Origin: Acetobacteraceae bacterium
GTDB lineage: Bacteria > Pseudomonadota > Alphaproteobacteria > Acetobacterales > Acetobacteraceae
DNA length: 9,133 bases
Direction: 5' to 3'
NCBI GenBank assembly: GCA_027311485.1
Contig: DAICYU010000119.1
Location: forward strand, 1-9,133
Below the pieces are notes generated by a model that saw nothing but the letters and a program-made list of their open reading frames with translations, was not told the origin of the DNA and ran no database searches. Positions 1-7,900 of the stretch are shown here, one piece after another; position 1 is the first letter of the stretch, and every line of letters begins with the position of its first letter. A program made the position numbers and the translations under genes.

Positions 1-2063
1 GGGTGTTCGGCGCAGGGCTGCAGCCGCATCAAATCGACCACGTTGATCACCCGAATTTTCAGGTCCGGCAGGTGCTTGCGCAGGATAGACACCGCGGCAA
101 GAACCTCCAGCGTCGGCGTGTCGCCGCAGCAGGCCATCACGACGTCCGGTTCGCCGTGCTGGTCATTGCTCGCCCACTGCCAGATGCCGATGCCTTGCGT
201 GCAATGCACGACAGCGGCGTCCATGCTCAGCCATTGCGGCAGCGCGTGTTTGCCGGCCACCACCACGTTGACGTAGTGGCGGCTGCGCAGGCAGTGATCG
301 AACACCGACAGCAGACAATTGGCATCGGGCGGCAGATAGACCCGCACGATGTCGGCCTTCTTGTTGATCACATGATCGAGGAAGCCCGGGTCCTGGTGGG
401 TGAAGCCGTTGTGGTCCTGCTGCCACACGTGCGAGGCCAGCAGGTAGTTCAGGGATGCGATCTTCCGTCGCCACGGCAATTCCGAGGTGACCTTGAGCCA
501 CTTGGCATGCTGGCTGAACATCGAATCGACGATGCGGATAAACGCCTCGTAGCTGTTGAACAACCCATGCCGCCCGGTCAGCAGGTAACCTTCCAGCCAA
601 CCTTCGCACTGGTGCTCGCTGAGCATGGAGTCCAGCACGCGACCGTCCGACGCAAGGAATTCGTCGTTCTTCTCCGTGCGTGCTTCCCACTGCCGGTTGG
701 TGTTTTCAAAGACCGCCCCAAGTAGATTCGAGAGCGTCTCGTCCGGACCGAAGATACGGAAATTGCGCCGTTCCTGATTGAGCGCGGCAACGTCGCGCAG
801 GAACTCGCCAAGCACCAGCGTATCCTGGGCGACAACAGCGCCGGGCGACGGCACTGTCACCGCATGGCGATGGAAATCGGGCATCCGCAGGTCGTGCAGC
901 AGAAGGCCGCCGTTGGCGTGCGGATTGGCGCCCATCCGCCGGTTGCCCTTCGGCGGCAGATCGGCCAATTCCGCGATCAGGCGGCCGTTCCGATCAAACA
1001 GTTCCTCCGCCCTGTAGCTCTTCATCCAGCTTTCGAGCAGCTTGACGTGATCGGGATGCGCGGCATCCACCAGGATCGGCACCTGATGGGCGCGGAACGT
1101 GCCTTCGATCTGCAGGCCATCCACGACTTTCGGACCCGTCCAGCCCTTGGGAGAGCGCAGCACGATCATCGGCCAGCGCGGGCGGGCCGGGTCGTTCATC
1201 ATGCGGGCCTGCCGTTGGATGCGCCGGATGTCCTCGACCGCCTTCTCCATCGTGGCGGCCATCAGCTCATGCATCGTATCCGGGTCATCGCCTTCGACGA
1301 ACAGCGGTGTCCAGCCGCAGCCCCTGAAGAACTGCTCCAGCTCCTCGTGCTCGATGCGGGCCAGGACCGTCGGGTTGCTGATCTTGTAGCCGTTGAGGTG
1401 GAGGATCGGCAGCACCGCGCCATCGGTCATCGGGTTGAGAAACTTGTTGGACTGCCATGAGGTCGCCAGCGGCCCGGTTTCCGATTCGCCGTCGCCGACG
1501 ACACAGGCGACGATCAGTTCGGGATTGTCGAACGCCGCGCCGAAAGCGTGGCTGAGCGAGTAGCCGAGTTCGCCCCCTTCGTGGATCGATCCTGGCGTGG
1601 TAGGCGCGACATGGCTGGAAATGCCACCCGGAAACGAAAATTGCTTGAACAGCTTTTTCAGCCCGGACTCGTCCTGCGTGACATTCGGGTAGACCTCGCT
1701 CCAGGTGCCTTCGAGATACACGTTACCCACCAGTGCGGGACCGCCATGCCCCGGGCCGGCGATGTAGATCATGTCCAGGTCGTGCTTTTTGATGACCCGG
1801 TTCAAATGCACGTAGATGAAATTCTGGCCGGGCGTGGTTCCCCAGTGGCCGACCACGAGGGGCTTGACATGCGCCAGCGTCAGCGGCTCCCGCAGGAGCG
1901 GGTTGTCGTAGAGATAAATCTGGCCGACGGACAGATAGTTCGCGGCCCGCCAGTAGGCGTCCATCCGGCGCAACTCGTCCGACGCCAGTACCGTCTGCTT
2001 GCTGGAAAGCCTGGCGGCGCCGGATTGGGTGTTGGCGTCGAGAATTGTCGTGGGTGCGTCCAT
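1..2063 (-). CDS. xfp: Xfp phosphoketolase (D-xylulose-5-phosphate / D-fructose-6-phosphate), 3' end beyond window
   Basis: Cytosolic thiamine-diphosphate enzyme. It cleaves xylulose-5-phosphate (and often fructose-6-phosphate) with inorganic phosphate to acetyl-phosphate plus glyceraldehyde-3-phosphate or erythrose-4-phosphate. I translated the minus strand from the ATG at 2063: 687 codons stay open to the left edge, against a usual family length of about 790-800 residues, so only the last ~100 residues are missing. Seen motifs: YWRAANYLSVGQIYL (37-51), GHWGTTPG (72-79), GPGHGGPA (103-110), phosphoketolase signature EGGELGY (162-168), and ThDP/metal motif GDGESETG (190-197). RAHQVP contains H326 and QDHNGF contains H551. 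By family knowledge H73, H106, H151, H326 and H551 correspond to active-site histidines of bifidobacterial Xfp. The ATG is chosen because it gives the normal N-terminal length before YWRAANYL; the upstream Shine-Dalgarno (GGGG about 9 nt away) is weak. No internal stop or frameshift. X5P versus F6P preference cannot be read from sequence. Confidence 0.97.
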   Translation of the reverse strand, partial: MDAPTTILDANTQSGAARLSSKQTVLASDELRRMDAYWRAANYLSVGQIYLYDNPLLREPLTLAHVKPLVVGHWGTTPGQNFIYVHLNRVIKKHDLDMIYIAGPGHGGPALVGNVYLEGTWSEVYPNVTQDESGLKKLFKQFSFPGGISSHVAPTTPGSIHEGGELGYSLSHAFGAAFDNPELIVACVVGDGESETGPLATSWQSNKFLNPMTDGAVLPILHLNGYKISNPTVLARIEHEELEQFFRGCGWTPLFVEGDDPDTMHELMAATMEKAVEDIRRIQRQARMMNDPARPRWPMIVLRSPKGWTGPKVVDGLQIEGTFRAHQVPILVDAAHPDHVKLLESWMKSYRAEELFDRNGRLIAELADLPPKGNRRMGANPHANGGLLLHDLRMPDFHRHAVTVPSPGAVVAQDTLVLGEFLRDVAALNQERRNFRIFGPDETLSNLLGAVFENTNRQWEARTEKNDEFLASDGRVLDSMLSEHQCEGWLEGYLLTGRHGLFNSYEAFIRIVDSMFSQHAKWLKVTSELPWRRKIASLNYLLASHVWQQDHNGFTHQDPGFLDHVINKKADIVRVYLPPDANCLLSVFDHCLRSRHYVNVVVAGKHALPQWLSMDAAVVHCTQGIGIWQWASNDQHGEPDVVMACCGDTPTLEVLAAVSILRKHLPDLKIRVINVVDLMRLQPCAEH

Positions 2064-2160
2064 GGTGGTGACCCCGGTTTTTGAGCAGGTTGAACCGCGC
2101 GCTCCGGCAACGACATTGCCGGGCGTCGACTGGCTGATGGGCGAGTGTCCTGCCCCCGAA

Positions 2161-2183
2161 GTTCGTCGCACTGAGCGACGGAC
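2161..2183. repeat. Short stem-loop in the putative xfp leader
   Basis: CGTCGC (2164-2169) and GCGACG (2175-2180) form a perfect 6-bp stem around a 5-nt loop. On the plus strand the stem extends to 9 bp with one G-U pair; in the xfp-sense RNA that position becomes a C-A mismatch. It lies about 100 nt upstream of the xfp start codon. A role in mRNA stability or translation is only a possibility; a hairpin of this size can occur by chance in GC-rich DNA. Confidence 0.3.
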
Positions 2184-2221
2184 GTAGGAGACTGGCAGGC
2201 CACTGAAAACAAAAGGCTGGT

Positions 2222-2270
2222 GTCGCGAACCAGGGCCAAATTCAGTATGACGAACTTCTGGTTCCGCGAC
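2222..2270 (-). repeat. Imperfect inverted repeat spanning the xfp promoter
   Basis: The arms are GTCGCGAACCAG (plus strand 2222-2233) and CTGGTTCCGCGAC (2258-2270). They are complementary over 12 bp with one bulged base and a 24-nt loop. Read in the minus direction, the second arm is followed after 7 nt by a T-rich run (TTTTGTTTT, 2214-2206), so it could act as a weak intrinsic terminator for the upstream operon. Alternatively, because it brackets the candidate -10, it could be an operator for a second regulator. The gap before the T-run and the long loop argue against a strong terminator. Confidence 0.4.
2237..2249 (-). promoter_or_regulatory. Candidate xfp -10 element and transcription start
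   Basis: CATACT on the minus strand (2249-2244) matches the sigma-70 -10 consensus TATAAT at four of six positions and predicts a start near 2237. There is no convincing -35 hexamer at the right spacing; instead the FNR/ANR-like box overlaps that position, as expected for an activator-dependent class II promoter. The implied 5' leader to the xfp ATG is about 174 nt, which is long. Alone the hexamer would be weak evidence; the support comes from its 23-nt spacing from the box. Confidence 0.42.
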
Positions 2271-2272
2271 CC

Positions 2273-2286
2273 TTGATCATGATCGA
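2273..2286 (-). promoter_or_regulatory. FNR/ANR/CRP-FNR-family box upstream of xfp
   Basis: The plus strand reads TTGATCATGATCGA, matching 9 of 10 specified bases of the FNR/ANR/Dnr consensus TTGAT-N4-ATCAA; the mismatch is G for A in the second half-site. Its centre lies between 2279 and 2280, about 216 bp upstream of the xfp ATG. Relative to the -10 candidate CATACT at 2249-2244 (minus strand), the implied start site is near 2237, which puts the box centre at about -42.5. That is within one base of the -41.5 position typical of class II FNR-activated promoters. The bases are seen; assignment to an oxygen-responsive regulator follows from the known consensus; control of xfp is inferred. Confidence 0.62.
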
Positions 2287-2413
2287 GTCAGGCTGCCCCG
2301 GTCATGCTCCAGAAGTCATTGTTCTATTGCATGATTGACGTCTTCCGGCTTTCAGCCTCAGGCGATCATGTTCTCCACGGCCTGACGGCGCGGATGTCGG
2401 TCCTGCGCAGGTT

Positions 2414-2442
2414 CACGAGGCACCCGCAGGGCGTGGCTCGTG
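2414..2442 (-). terminator. Hairpin just after the small ORF, possible operon 3' end
   Basis: CACGAG (2414-2419) and CTCGTG (2437-2442) are perfectly complementary. After one mismatch, CAC (2421-2423) and GTG (2433-2435) extend the stem. It begins 16 nt past the TGA of the 54-aa ORF, where a terminator would be expected for the minus-strand operon. No T-run follows, so it is not a classical intrinsic terminator. It may be a 3'-end stabilising hairpin or a chance structure. Confidence 0.3.
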
Positions 2443-2458
2443 GTGGCGATTGTGCGAG

Positions 2459-2623
2459 TCAGGCGCGGAAGAGTGGCCTTCGTCCTGGCGCTACGGGGGA
2501 AGCCGGCCGAACGGTTGCCTCTGCCTGGCTCACCTGTTCCTGCGGCTCCTTCCGCTTGGGCTCGTCTTGCTTCGTCTGCGCGGACGGTTCGCTCCGGTTT
2601 GGCAGTCTCTCCTGATACGTCAT
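2459..2623 (-). CDS. Small hydrophilic charged protein, 54 aa, function unknown
   Basis: I do not recognise this protein. It begins MTYQERLPNRSEPSAQ and is rich in Glu, Lys, Gln, Arg and Pro. It has no predicted membrane segment, no Cys and little hydrophobic core, so it is probably intrinsically disordered. The start is supported by AAGGAG at 2634-2629, five nt before the ATG. It follows the 165-aa gene by 29 bp in the same direction and probably shares its transcript. An alternative ATG at 2656-2654 overlaps the upstream stop as ATGA and would add 11 residues, but has no comparable Shine-Dalgarno. Its reality rests on the ribosome site and operon position, since length alone would not separate it from chance ORFs. 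Confidence 0.55.
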   Translation of the reverse strand: MTYQERLPNRSEPSAQTKQDEPKRKEPQEQVSQAEATVRPASPVAPGRRPLFRA

Positions 2624-2628
2624 GTCAT

Positions 2629-2634
2629 CTCCTT
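2629..2634 (-). promoter_or_regulatory. Shine-Dalgarno of the 54-aa ORF
   Basis: AAGGAG lies five nt upstream of the ATG at 2623-2621. It decides the start in favour of the 54-aa product over the upstream in-frame starts at 2654-2656 and 2758, and is the main reason to call this ORF a gene. A nearer ATG at 2628-2626 is out of frame and stops after two codons. Confidence 0.65.
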
Positions 2635-2652
2635 GTGCGCAAGGTGGTATGA

Positions 2653-3150
2653 TCATCGATTGAGCTGACCCGCCTGTGACGTCTGCACGACCGCCGTGTG
2701 CGATGCCGCCGCGCCAGGCATGCCTTTGTGCGGCGATTGCAGGTCCACAAAGGCCCATTGGGCGAACAGCATGCCGGCCATCACGAGCAAACTAACGAGG
2801 ATCATGCTGGTGATCGGTCCGGAATGCGGCGTCGGGTCGGTTTGAAGCAACTTCCCAACCGGGGAGGGCGTGCGTGGCAGCAGCTTGATCAAGCGATCGG
2901 CAATCGTCGCGGGCGCCAGCGACGCGGCCGCCCCGCCAGGGAGTGCTGCAATCAACGACGTCAATCTTTGGTTTGCAGCTTCCCTTGGCATCCGCGCCAG
3001 TTCGGCCGCTTCCTGCCAGGGATCGACATCCGACCGCGCCAGCGCTGACAGTACGCTGAACGATCCTTCATTGCTTTCCTTATCGACTGATGCAAACAGG
3101 AAGGCGTCAAACTCTGGTCCAAGCAGGGCCGTCGTTGTAGAACGGGTCAT
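2653..3150 (-). CDS. Unrecognised 165-aa protein with one membrane segment
   Basis: I cannot assign a family. The N-terminal ~95 residues look soluble and helical: LGPEFDAFLFASVDKE (10-25), then SVLSALARSDVDPWQEAAEL (32-51), then a stretch reading LARMPREAANQRLTSLIAAL (51-70). A single strongly hydrophobic segment lies at about 113-134 (ending in LLVMAGMLFAQWAFV), followed by a ~30-residue polar tail ending QAGQLNR. There is no N-terminal signal peptide, so this looks like a membrane-anchored protein with its larger domain N-terminal to the anchor. The ATG at 3150 has GGTGA about 6 nt upstream. The gene is 124 bp downstream of pgm and 29 bp upstream of the 54-aa ORF, all in one direction, which suggests an accessory role in the same operon. 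The 'DPWQEAAELARMPREAA' style suggests a conserved protein rather than a chance ORF. Confidence 0.8.
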   Translation of the reverse strand: MTRSTTTALLGPEFDAFLFASVDKESNEGSFSVLSALARSDVDPWQEAAELARMPREAANQRLTSLIAALPGGAAASLAPATIADRLIKLLPRTPSPVGKLLQTDPTPHSGPITSMILVSLLVMAGMLFAQWAFVDLQSPHKGMPGAAASHTAVVQTSQAGQLNR

Positions 3151-3274
3151 TTTAAATCACCGGGTTCTGTCGCCGGTGCCGGCCCAATAGAGCGGCCAGG
3201 CGGCGCGTGAAACGACTATCGAATACAGCGAACCCTACCACGCCGCCGTCTGCCGCATCAGGTTCGGAATTTAC

Positions 3275-4933
3275 TCAGGTTTCCGTCTTGCTGAACACGC
3301 GCGCGACGAGGGCTTGCGCATCGTGCTGGATTTGCCGAAGGTGTTCTTCACTGCGAAAGCTTTCCGCGTATATCTTGTAGACAGCTTCCGTTCCTGACGG
3401 CCGGGCGGCGAACCACCCGTTCCGCGTGACCACCTTGAGTCCGCCGATCGCGGCATTGTTGCCAGGCGCGCGGGTCAGTTTTGCCTCGATCGGCTCTCCG
3501 GCAAGGTCCTTCGCATCGACACGGACCGGGTCGAGGTCGGCTAGAAGCGTCCGCTGCTCGCGCGTGGCCGGCGCGTCGATCCTGTTGTAGAAGGATTCGC
3601 CCAGATCCTGCGTCGCGGACGCGTAAAGCCGGTTGGGATCACGTCCGGTCCGCGCGGTCATTTCGGCGGCGAGCAGGCCCATGATCAGCCCGTCCTTGTC
3701 GGTCGTCCAGACAGACCCGTCACGACGTAGAAACGATGCGCCGGCGCTTTCCTCGCCACCGAACGCAAGCGATCCGTCGATCAGTCCTTTGCTGAACCAT
3801 TTGAAACCAACTGGCACTTCCACCAGCTTACGCCCCAGCTTCGCGGCGACGCGGTCGATCATGCCGCTGGAGACGACGGTTTTGCCGATGGCGCTGTCGC
3901 TGCGCCACTGCGGCCGGTTCGTGCACAAATAGGAAACCGCCGTTGCGAGATAGGCGTTCGGATTCATCAGACCGCCGGAGGGGCAGACGATGCCGTGGCG
4001 GTCTGCGTCGGTATCGTTGGCAAAGCCAATGTCGAATTTATCCTGTAGCGCGATCAGCGGCGTCATGGCGAAGCGCGACGAGCAGTCCATTCGGATCTTT
4101 CCGTCCCAATCCACCGCCATGAAGCGGAAGGTTGGATCGACGGCATCGTTCACCACGGTCGCGGCAATTTTGTAGCGCTCGATGACCGGTTGCCAGTACT
4201 GCACCGCAGCGCCACCAAGCGGGTCGATACCGATGCGCACGTCGGCTGACCGGATCGCGTCCATATCCACGACGTTCATGAGATCGTCGACGTAGGGCGT
4301 GATGTAGTCGTGGGCGTGGCAGGTAGCCCTCTTGCGTGCACGTTCATAGGGGATGCGCACGACGCCATCCAGCTTCGCCGCAAGGATCTGGTTGGCGGTC
4401 CTCCCGATGAAATCGGTCACGTCGATGTCGGCCGGGCCGCCGTTGGGCGGGTTGTATTTGAAGCCGCCCTGGTCGGGCGGATTATGCGAAGGGCTGAGCA
4501 CGATGCCATCCGCCAGCCCATGCGTGCGGGCGCGATTGTAGCGTAGGATCGCGTGCGATATCACGGGTGTCGGCGTATAGCCCCCGGCCGCGTCGAGCAT
4601 GGTTTCCACGCCGTTGGCGGCAAGCACTTCGATAGCGGTGGCGAAGGCGGGTTCCGACAAGGCATGCGTGTCGATGCCGAGGAACAGCGGTCCGTCGATC
4701 CCGGCGTGGCGGCGATACGCGCAGACCGCTTGCGTGATCGCCAGCACATGCGCCTCATTGAACGACGATGCGAAGGCCGAGCCACGGTGGCCCGAGGTGC
4801 CGAATAGCACTCGCTGGGCGGTAATTGCGGGGTCGGGTGCCAGTGCAAAATACGAGGTCACCAAACGAGGGGTGTTGACCAGCAACGATTGTGGCGCCGG
4901 CTTCCCGGCAAGTGAGCTGATGCGTTCCGACAT
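3275..4933 (-). CDS. pgm: Phosphoglucomutase, alpha-D-glucose phosphate-specific
   Basis: Cytosolic enzyme interconverting glucose-1-phosphate and glucose-6-phosphate through glucose-1,6-bisphosphate. The 552-residue product is close to E. coli Pgm (546 aa) and resembles it along its length. Seen: TSGHRG (46-51), catalytic loop SPSHNPP (147-153) with S149 as the phosphorylated serine, NPPNGGPAD (161-169), metal loop DTDADRHG (307-314) with Asp 307, 309 and 311 as Mg2+ ligands, VEVPVGFKWF (371-380), sugar loop GEESAG (393-398), and phosphate-binding RPSGTE (511-516). All four alpha-D-phosphohexomutase domains are therefore present and apparently active. The start is the ATG at 4933, 6 nt after AAGGAG; the open frame runs further upstream to 5644, but that part overlaps the GH94 gene out of frame and is not coding. 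One nt separates the upstream TGA from this ATG, so translation is probably coupled. It would use glucose-1-phosphate made by the preceding phosphorylase domain, or supply it for UDP-glucose synthesis. Confidence 0.97.
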   Translation of the reverse strand: MSERISSLAGKPAPQSLLVNTPRLVTSYFALAPDPAITAQRVLFGTSGHRGSAFASSFNEAHVLAITQAVCAYRRHAGIDGPLFLGIDTHALSEPAFATAIEVLAANGVETMLDAAGGYTPTPVISHAILRYNRARTHGLADGIVLSPSHNPPDQGGFKYNPPNGGPADIDVTDFIGRTANQILAAKLDGVVRIPYERARKRATCHAHDYITPYVDDLMNVVDMDAIRSADVRIGIDPLGGAAVQYWQPVIERYKIAATVVNDAVDPTFRFMAVDWDGKIRMDCSSRFAMTPLIALQDKFDIGFANDTDADRHGIVCPSGGLMNPNAYLATAVSYLCTNRPQWRSDSAIGKTVVSSGMIDRVAAKLGRKLVEVPVGFKWFSKGLIDGSLAFGGEESAGASFLRRDGSVWTTDKDGLIMGLLAAEMTARTGRDPNRLYASATQDLGESFYNRIDAPATREQRTLLADLDPVRVDAKDLAGEPIEAKLTRAPGNNAAIGGLKVVTRNGWFAARPSGTEAVYKIYAESFRSEEHLRQIQHDAQALVARVFSKTET

Positions 4934-4934
4934 A

Positions 4935-7900
4935 TCAATCTCCTTGCGCGCCGAGAACGACATGCACGCGGTGCGTGATGCCGTCATCCACCAGGGGGAC
5001 GAGAACGCGCTTGCCTCCTGCGAGGATTTTATCATCGAGCGTTGTCGATTGAATGCCGCGGCAGACGCCGTGGGGGTTTTGCACGACGATTTCATAGCGC
5101 GCCGAGTGGTAACGGAAGGCGATCTCGAAGCCAGGCCAGTCCCCCGGGACACAAGGATCGACCTCAAGCGTCGCGCCGTGCAGGCGAAATCCCAGCAGCC
5201 ATTCCAGTGCCACACGGTACAACCATCCGGCCGAACCCGTATACCAGGTCCATCCGCCGCGCCCGGTATGCGGCGGTTCGGAATAGAGATCGGCGCAGAC
5301 CACATAGGGCTCGACCTTGTAGCGTTGCACGCCAGCCGGGCTGTCTGCATGACGAATGGGGTTGAGCATTGACAGCAGCTCCCCCGCCTTGTCGCCGTCG
5401 CCCTGCATGGCGAATGCAAGCACGGCCCAGACCGCACCATGCGTATATTGTCCGCCATTCTCGCGAATGCCTCGGGGGTAGCCCTTGATGTAGCCGGGGT
5501 CGTGCGCCGGCGCGTCGAACGGAGGCGTGAACAGCAGCGACAATTTCGCGTCGCGGCGGACGAGATATTTGTCCAGCGCCGCCATCGCACGCACGCTGCG
5601 CGCCGGGTCCGCGGCGCCCGAAATAACCGCCCACGACTGCGCAATCGAGTCGACGCGGCATTCGCTGTTGGTTACGGACCCGAGCGGCGACCCGTCGTCG
5701 AAAAAGGCTCGGCGGTACCAGTCGCCGTCCCAGGCTTCGCGGTCGAGCGATTGCTTCAGCGACTCCGCGTGCCGGCGCCATGTCGTCACACGCGGCGACC
5801 CGTCACGCTCCTGGGCCAGATCCGCGAACGCGGTCAGCGCCGCGCAGAGGAACCAGCCAAGCCACACGCTTTCGCCCTTGCCGCCTTCACCGATGGCGTT
5901 CATGCCGTCGTTCCAGTCCCCGGTGCCGATCAGCGGCAAACCGTGCGCGCCGGTTTCGAGGCTCTTATCGAGTGCCAGCGCGCAATGCTCGAACAGGCTG
6001 GCCTTGTCGGGGGTTATCGTCGGCGCAAAGAACGCATCGCTCTCGCCCGCCTTCAGCACGGGCCCGTCCAGGAAGGGGACCATTTCGTCGAGCACCGCGC
6101 TGTCGCCGGTAACGTCGACATAATGGGCAACGACATAGGCAAGCCAGCCGCGGTCATCGGACACCCGCGTGCGGACGCCACGCCCGGATTCCGGCAACCA
6201 CCAATGCTGAACGTCGCCTTCGACAAATTGCCTTGCTGCGGCCCGCAGCAGATGTTCGCGCGCGATATCGGGCCGCGATACGCACAGGGCCATCACATCC
6301 TGCAACTGGTCGCGGAAGCCGTAGGCGCCGCTGGCCTGATAGAAGCCAGTACGTGCCCAGACGCGGCATGCCAGCGTCTGATAGGGAAGCCACCGGTTGA
6401 ACAGTATATCCAGCGCCCGGTCCGGTGTCCTCACCTGCACGGCCCCGAGCAAGGTGTCCCATTGCCGGGTCACGGTGGCGAGCACAGCGTCAAGATCGAT
6501 CTGGCGGTACTTCACAAGCACGGTCGCCGCCTCTGCCGCCGTTGCCGATTGCCCGAGGAGGAAGACGATTTCTGTGGCTCCACCGGCGTTCAGCAGCACC
6601 TGTGTCTGCAACGCGCCACACGGATCGAGGCCGGCGCCGACGCGATTGGACAGGCGCCCCCCGGATGTCAATGCCAGCGGCCGATCCATCGCGCCGTCGC
6701 GGCCGAGGAATTCCATCCGGTCACCGGTCCATGCCGTTTGCCGGCCGCCGAGGTCGGCGAAAGCCACCCGCTCACCAAACTGTTCGTTCCAGGGATTGCG
6801 TGCGAAGATCGCGCCCGTCTCTGGATTGACTTCGGTCAGGATGAAGGGCGCGGTCGCCGATCGGCTCGTGCCGAGAACCCATTCGACATAGGCGGTGACG
6901 GAAAGGCGCCGCGCCCGCCCTGAATGGTTGACGATCTTCAGCCGCGAAATCTTGATCGTATCATCGACCGGCACGAACTGCAGAAGCTCGAGTGAAATCC
7001 CATGCGAGTCATGGTCGAACCGGCTGTAACCCTGCCCATGCCGCACCGTGTAGGGTGCATGCGTCTCCCGTATCGGCAGGGCGGTTGGTCCCCATAACTC
7101 CCCGGTATCCTCGTCGCACACATAGATCGCTTCGCCGGGCGGGTCGCAGACGGGATCGTTCGACCACGGCGTCAACTGGTTCTGCTGGCTGTTCACCGAC
7201 CAGGTGAAGCCGCTCCCATCGGTCGAAACCTGGAAGCCGAATGACGGGTTGGCGATGACGTTCAGCCACGGCGCCGGCGTGCGGTCACTGCCGCCGAGGG
7301 TTGTCAGATACTCCCGGCCGTCGTTGATGAACCCACCCAGTCCGTTGAAGAAATCCATATCCGGGACCGAGACCGTCGGTTCCGGCGCCGGCGCCGGTAG
7401 CGCGCGCCGGGCGGGCGGCGCGCTGGCAGCTTCGAGATCGGCACTACGCCGCATCTGCTCAGCCAACGAACCACGATTGCCATGGAGTACCGCACGGGCG
7501 CAGGCCTGCAGGAGGTCCAGGGTTGCGGAGGGAACGAGGTCGGCGCGCACGACGACGACGGTGCCGCGCGAATCACCGCCTTCGACACGCGGCATCGACC
7601 GGTTCATCCGCACCAGCGCATCAACCGAGCCCTGCAGATCCTGTGCGTAGGACGCGGCGCGCTCATTGAGAACCACCAGATCGACCGCCAAAAGCTTCGA
7701 CCGCCAGTATTCGTGCGCCCGCAAAAGCTGCCGGACGAGATCGAGGTGGTTGTCTTCCTCGATCCGGACCAACACGATCGGCAGGTCCCCGGAAATCCCC
7801 AGCCCCCACAGTCCCGACACCTTGCCCATGCCGCGCATGATCAGGTCGGCGGAGGGCCGGAACGCCGGATCGGAATACAGGACGTGATTGGCGAGACGCT

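Larger units (their letters stand above)
2064..2458. other. Non-coding region between the small ORF and xfp
   Basis: This 395-bp stretch has no ORF that I consider genuine. It is less GC-rich in its middle (about 2200-2345) than the flanking genes. It carries a hairpin just after the small-ORF stop (2414-2442), an FNR/ANR-like box (2273-2286), a candidate -10 (2244-2249), an imperfect inverted repeat (2222-2270) and a short stem-loop (2161-2183). The likely reading is the 3' end of the upstream operon followed by the xfp promoter and a long 5' leader. About 2287-2413 shows nothing I can name. Confidence 0.7.

Noticed and set aside
3..725. 240-aa plus-strand open frame at the left edge
   Set aside because: It is the antisense of xfp, which carries all family motifs on the minus strand; its His-rich translation reflects codons of the real gene.
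864..2084. Plus-strand frames of 198 and 178 aa at 864-1460 and 1548-2084
   Set aside because: Both lie opposite the uninterrupted xfp reading frame and show no domain or ribosome site.
1880..2239. 119-aa minus-strand frame overlapping the xfp start
   Set aside because: It is in a different frame from xfp and is Pro/Arg/Ser-rich, while the xfp N terminus matches the family from residue 37 onward.
2304..2615. 103-aa plus-strand frame starting in the intergenic region
   Set aside because: Half of it is antisense to the 54-aa ORF, it lacks a convincing Shine-Dalgarno, and its Cys/Ser/Arg-rich composition looks like a chance frame. It remains the least certain rejection.
2624..2758. Extended 99-aa version of the 54-aa ORF
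   Set aside because: The extension overlaps the end of the 165-aa gene and lacks a ribosome site, whereas the ATG at 2623 has AAGGAG at five nt.
4599..5372. 257-aa plus-strand frame across the pgm/GH94 junction
   Set aside because: It is antisense to two well-supported genes and has no recognisable features.
4934..5644. N-terminal extension of the pgm frame to 789 aa
   Set aside because: The extra 237 residues are low-complexity and Arg/Ser-rich and overlap the GH94 gene in another frame. The ATG at 4933 has a strong Shine-Dalgarno and gives the normal family length.
5439..6923. 494-aa plus-strand open frame antisense to the GH94 gene
   Set aside because: It is Arg/Ala/Pro-rich with no recognisable motif and lies opposite the GH94 catalytic domain, whose motifs are continuous. 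Such antisense frames are common in GC-rich coding DNA.
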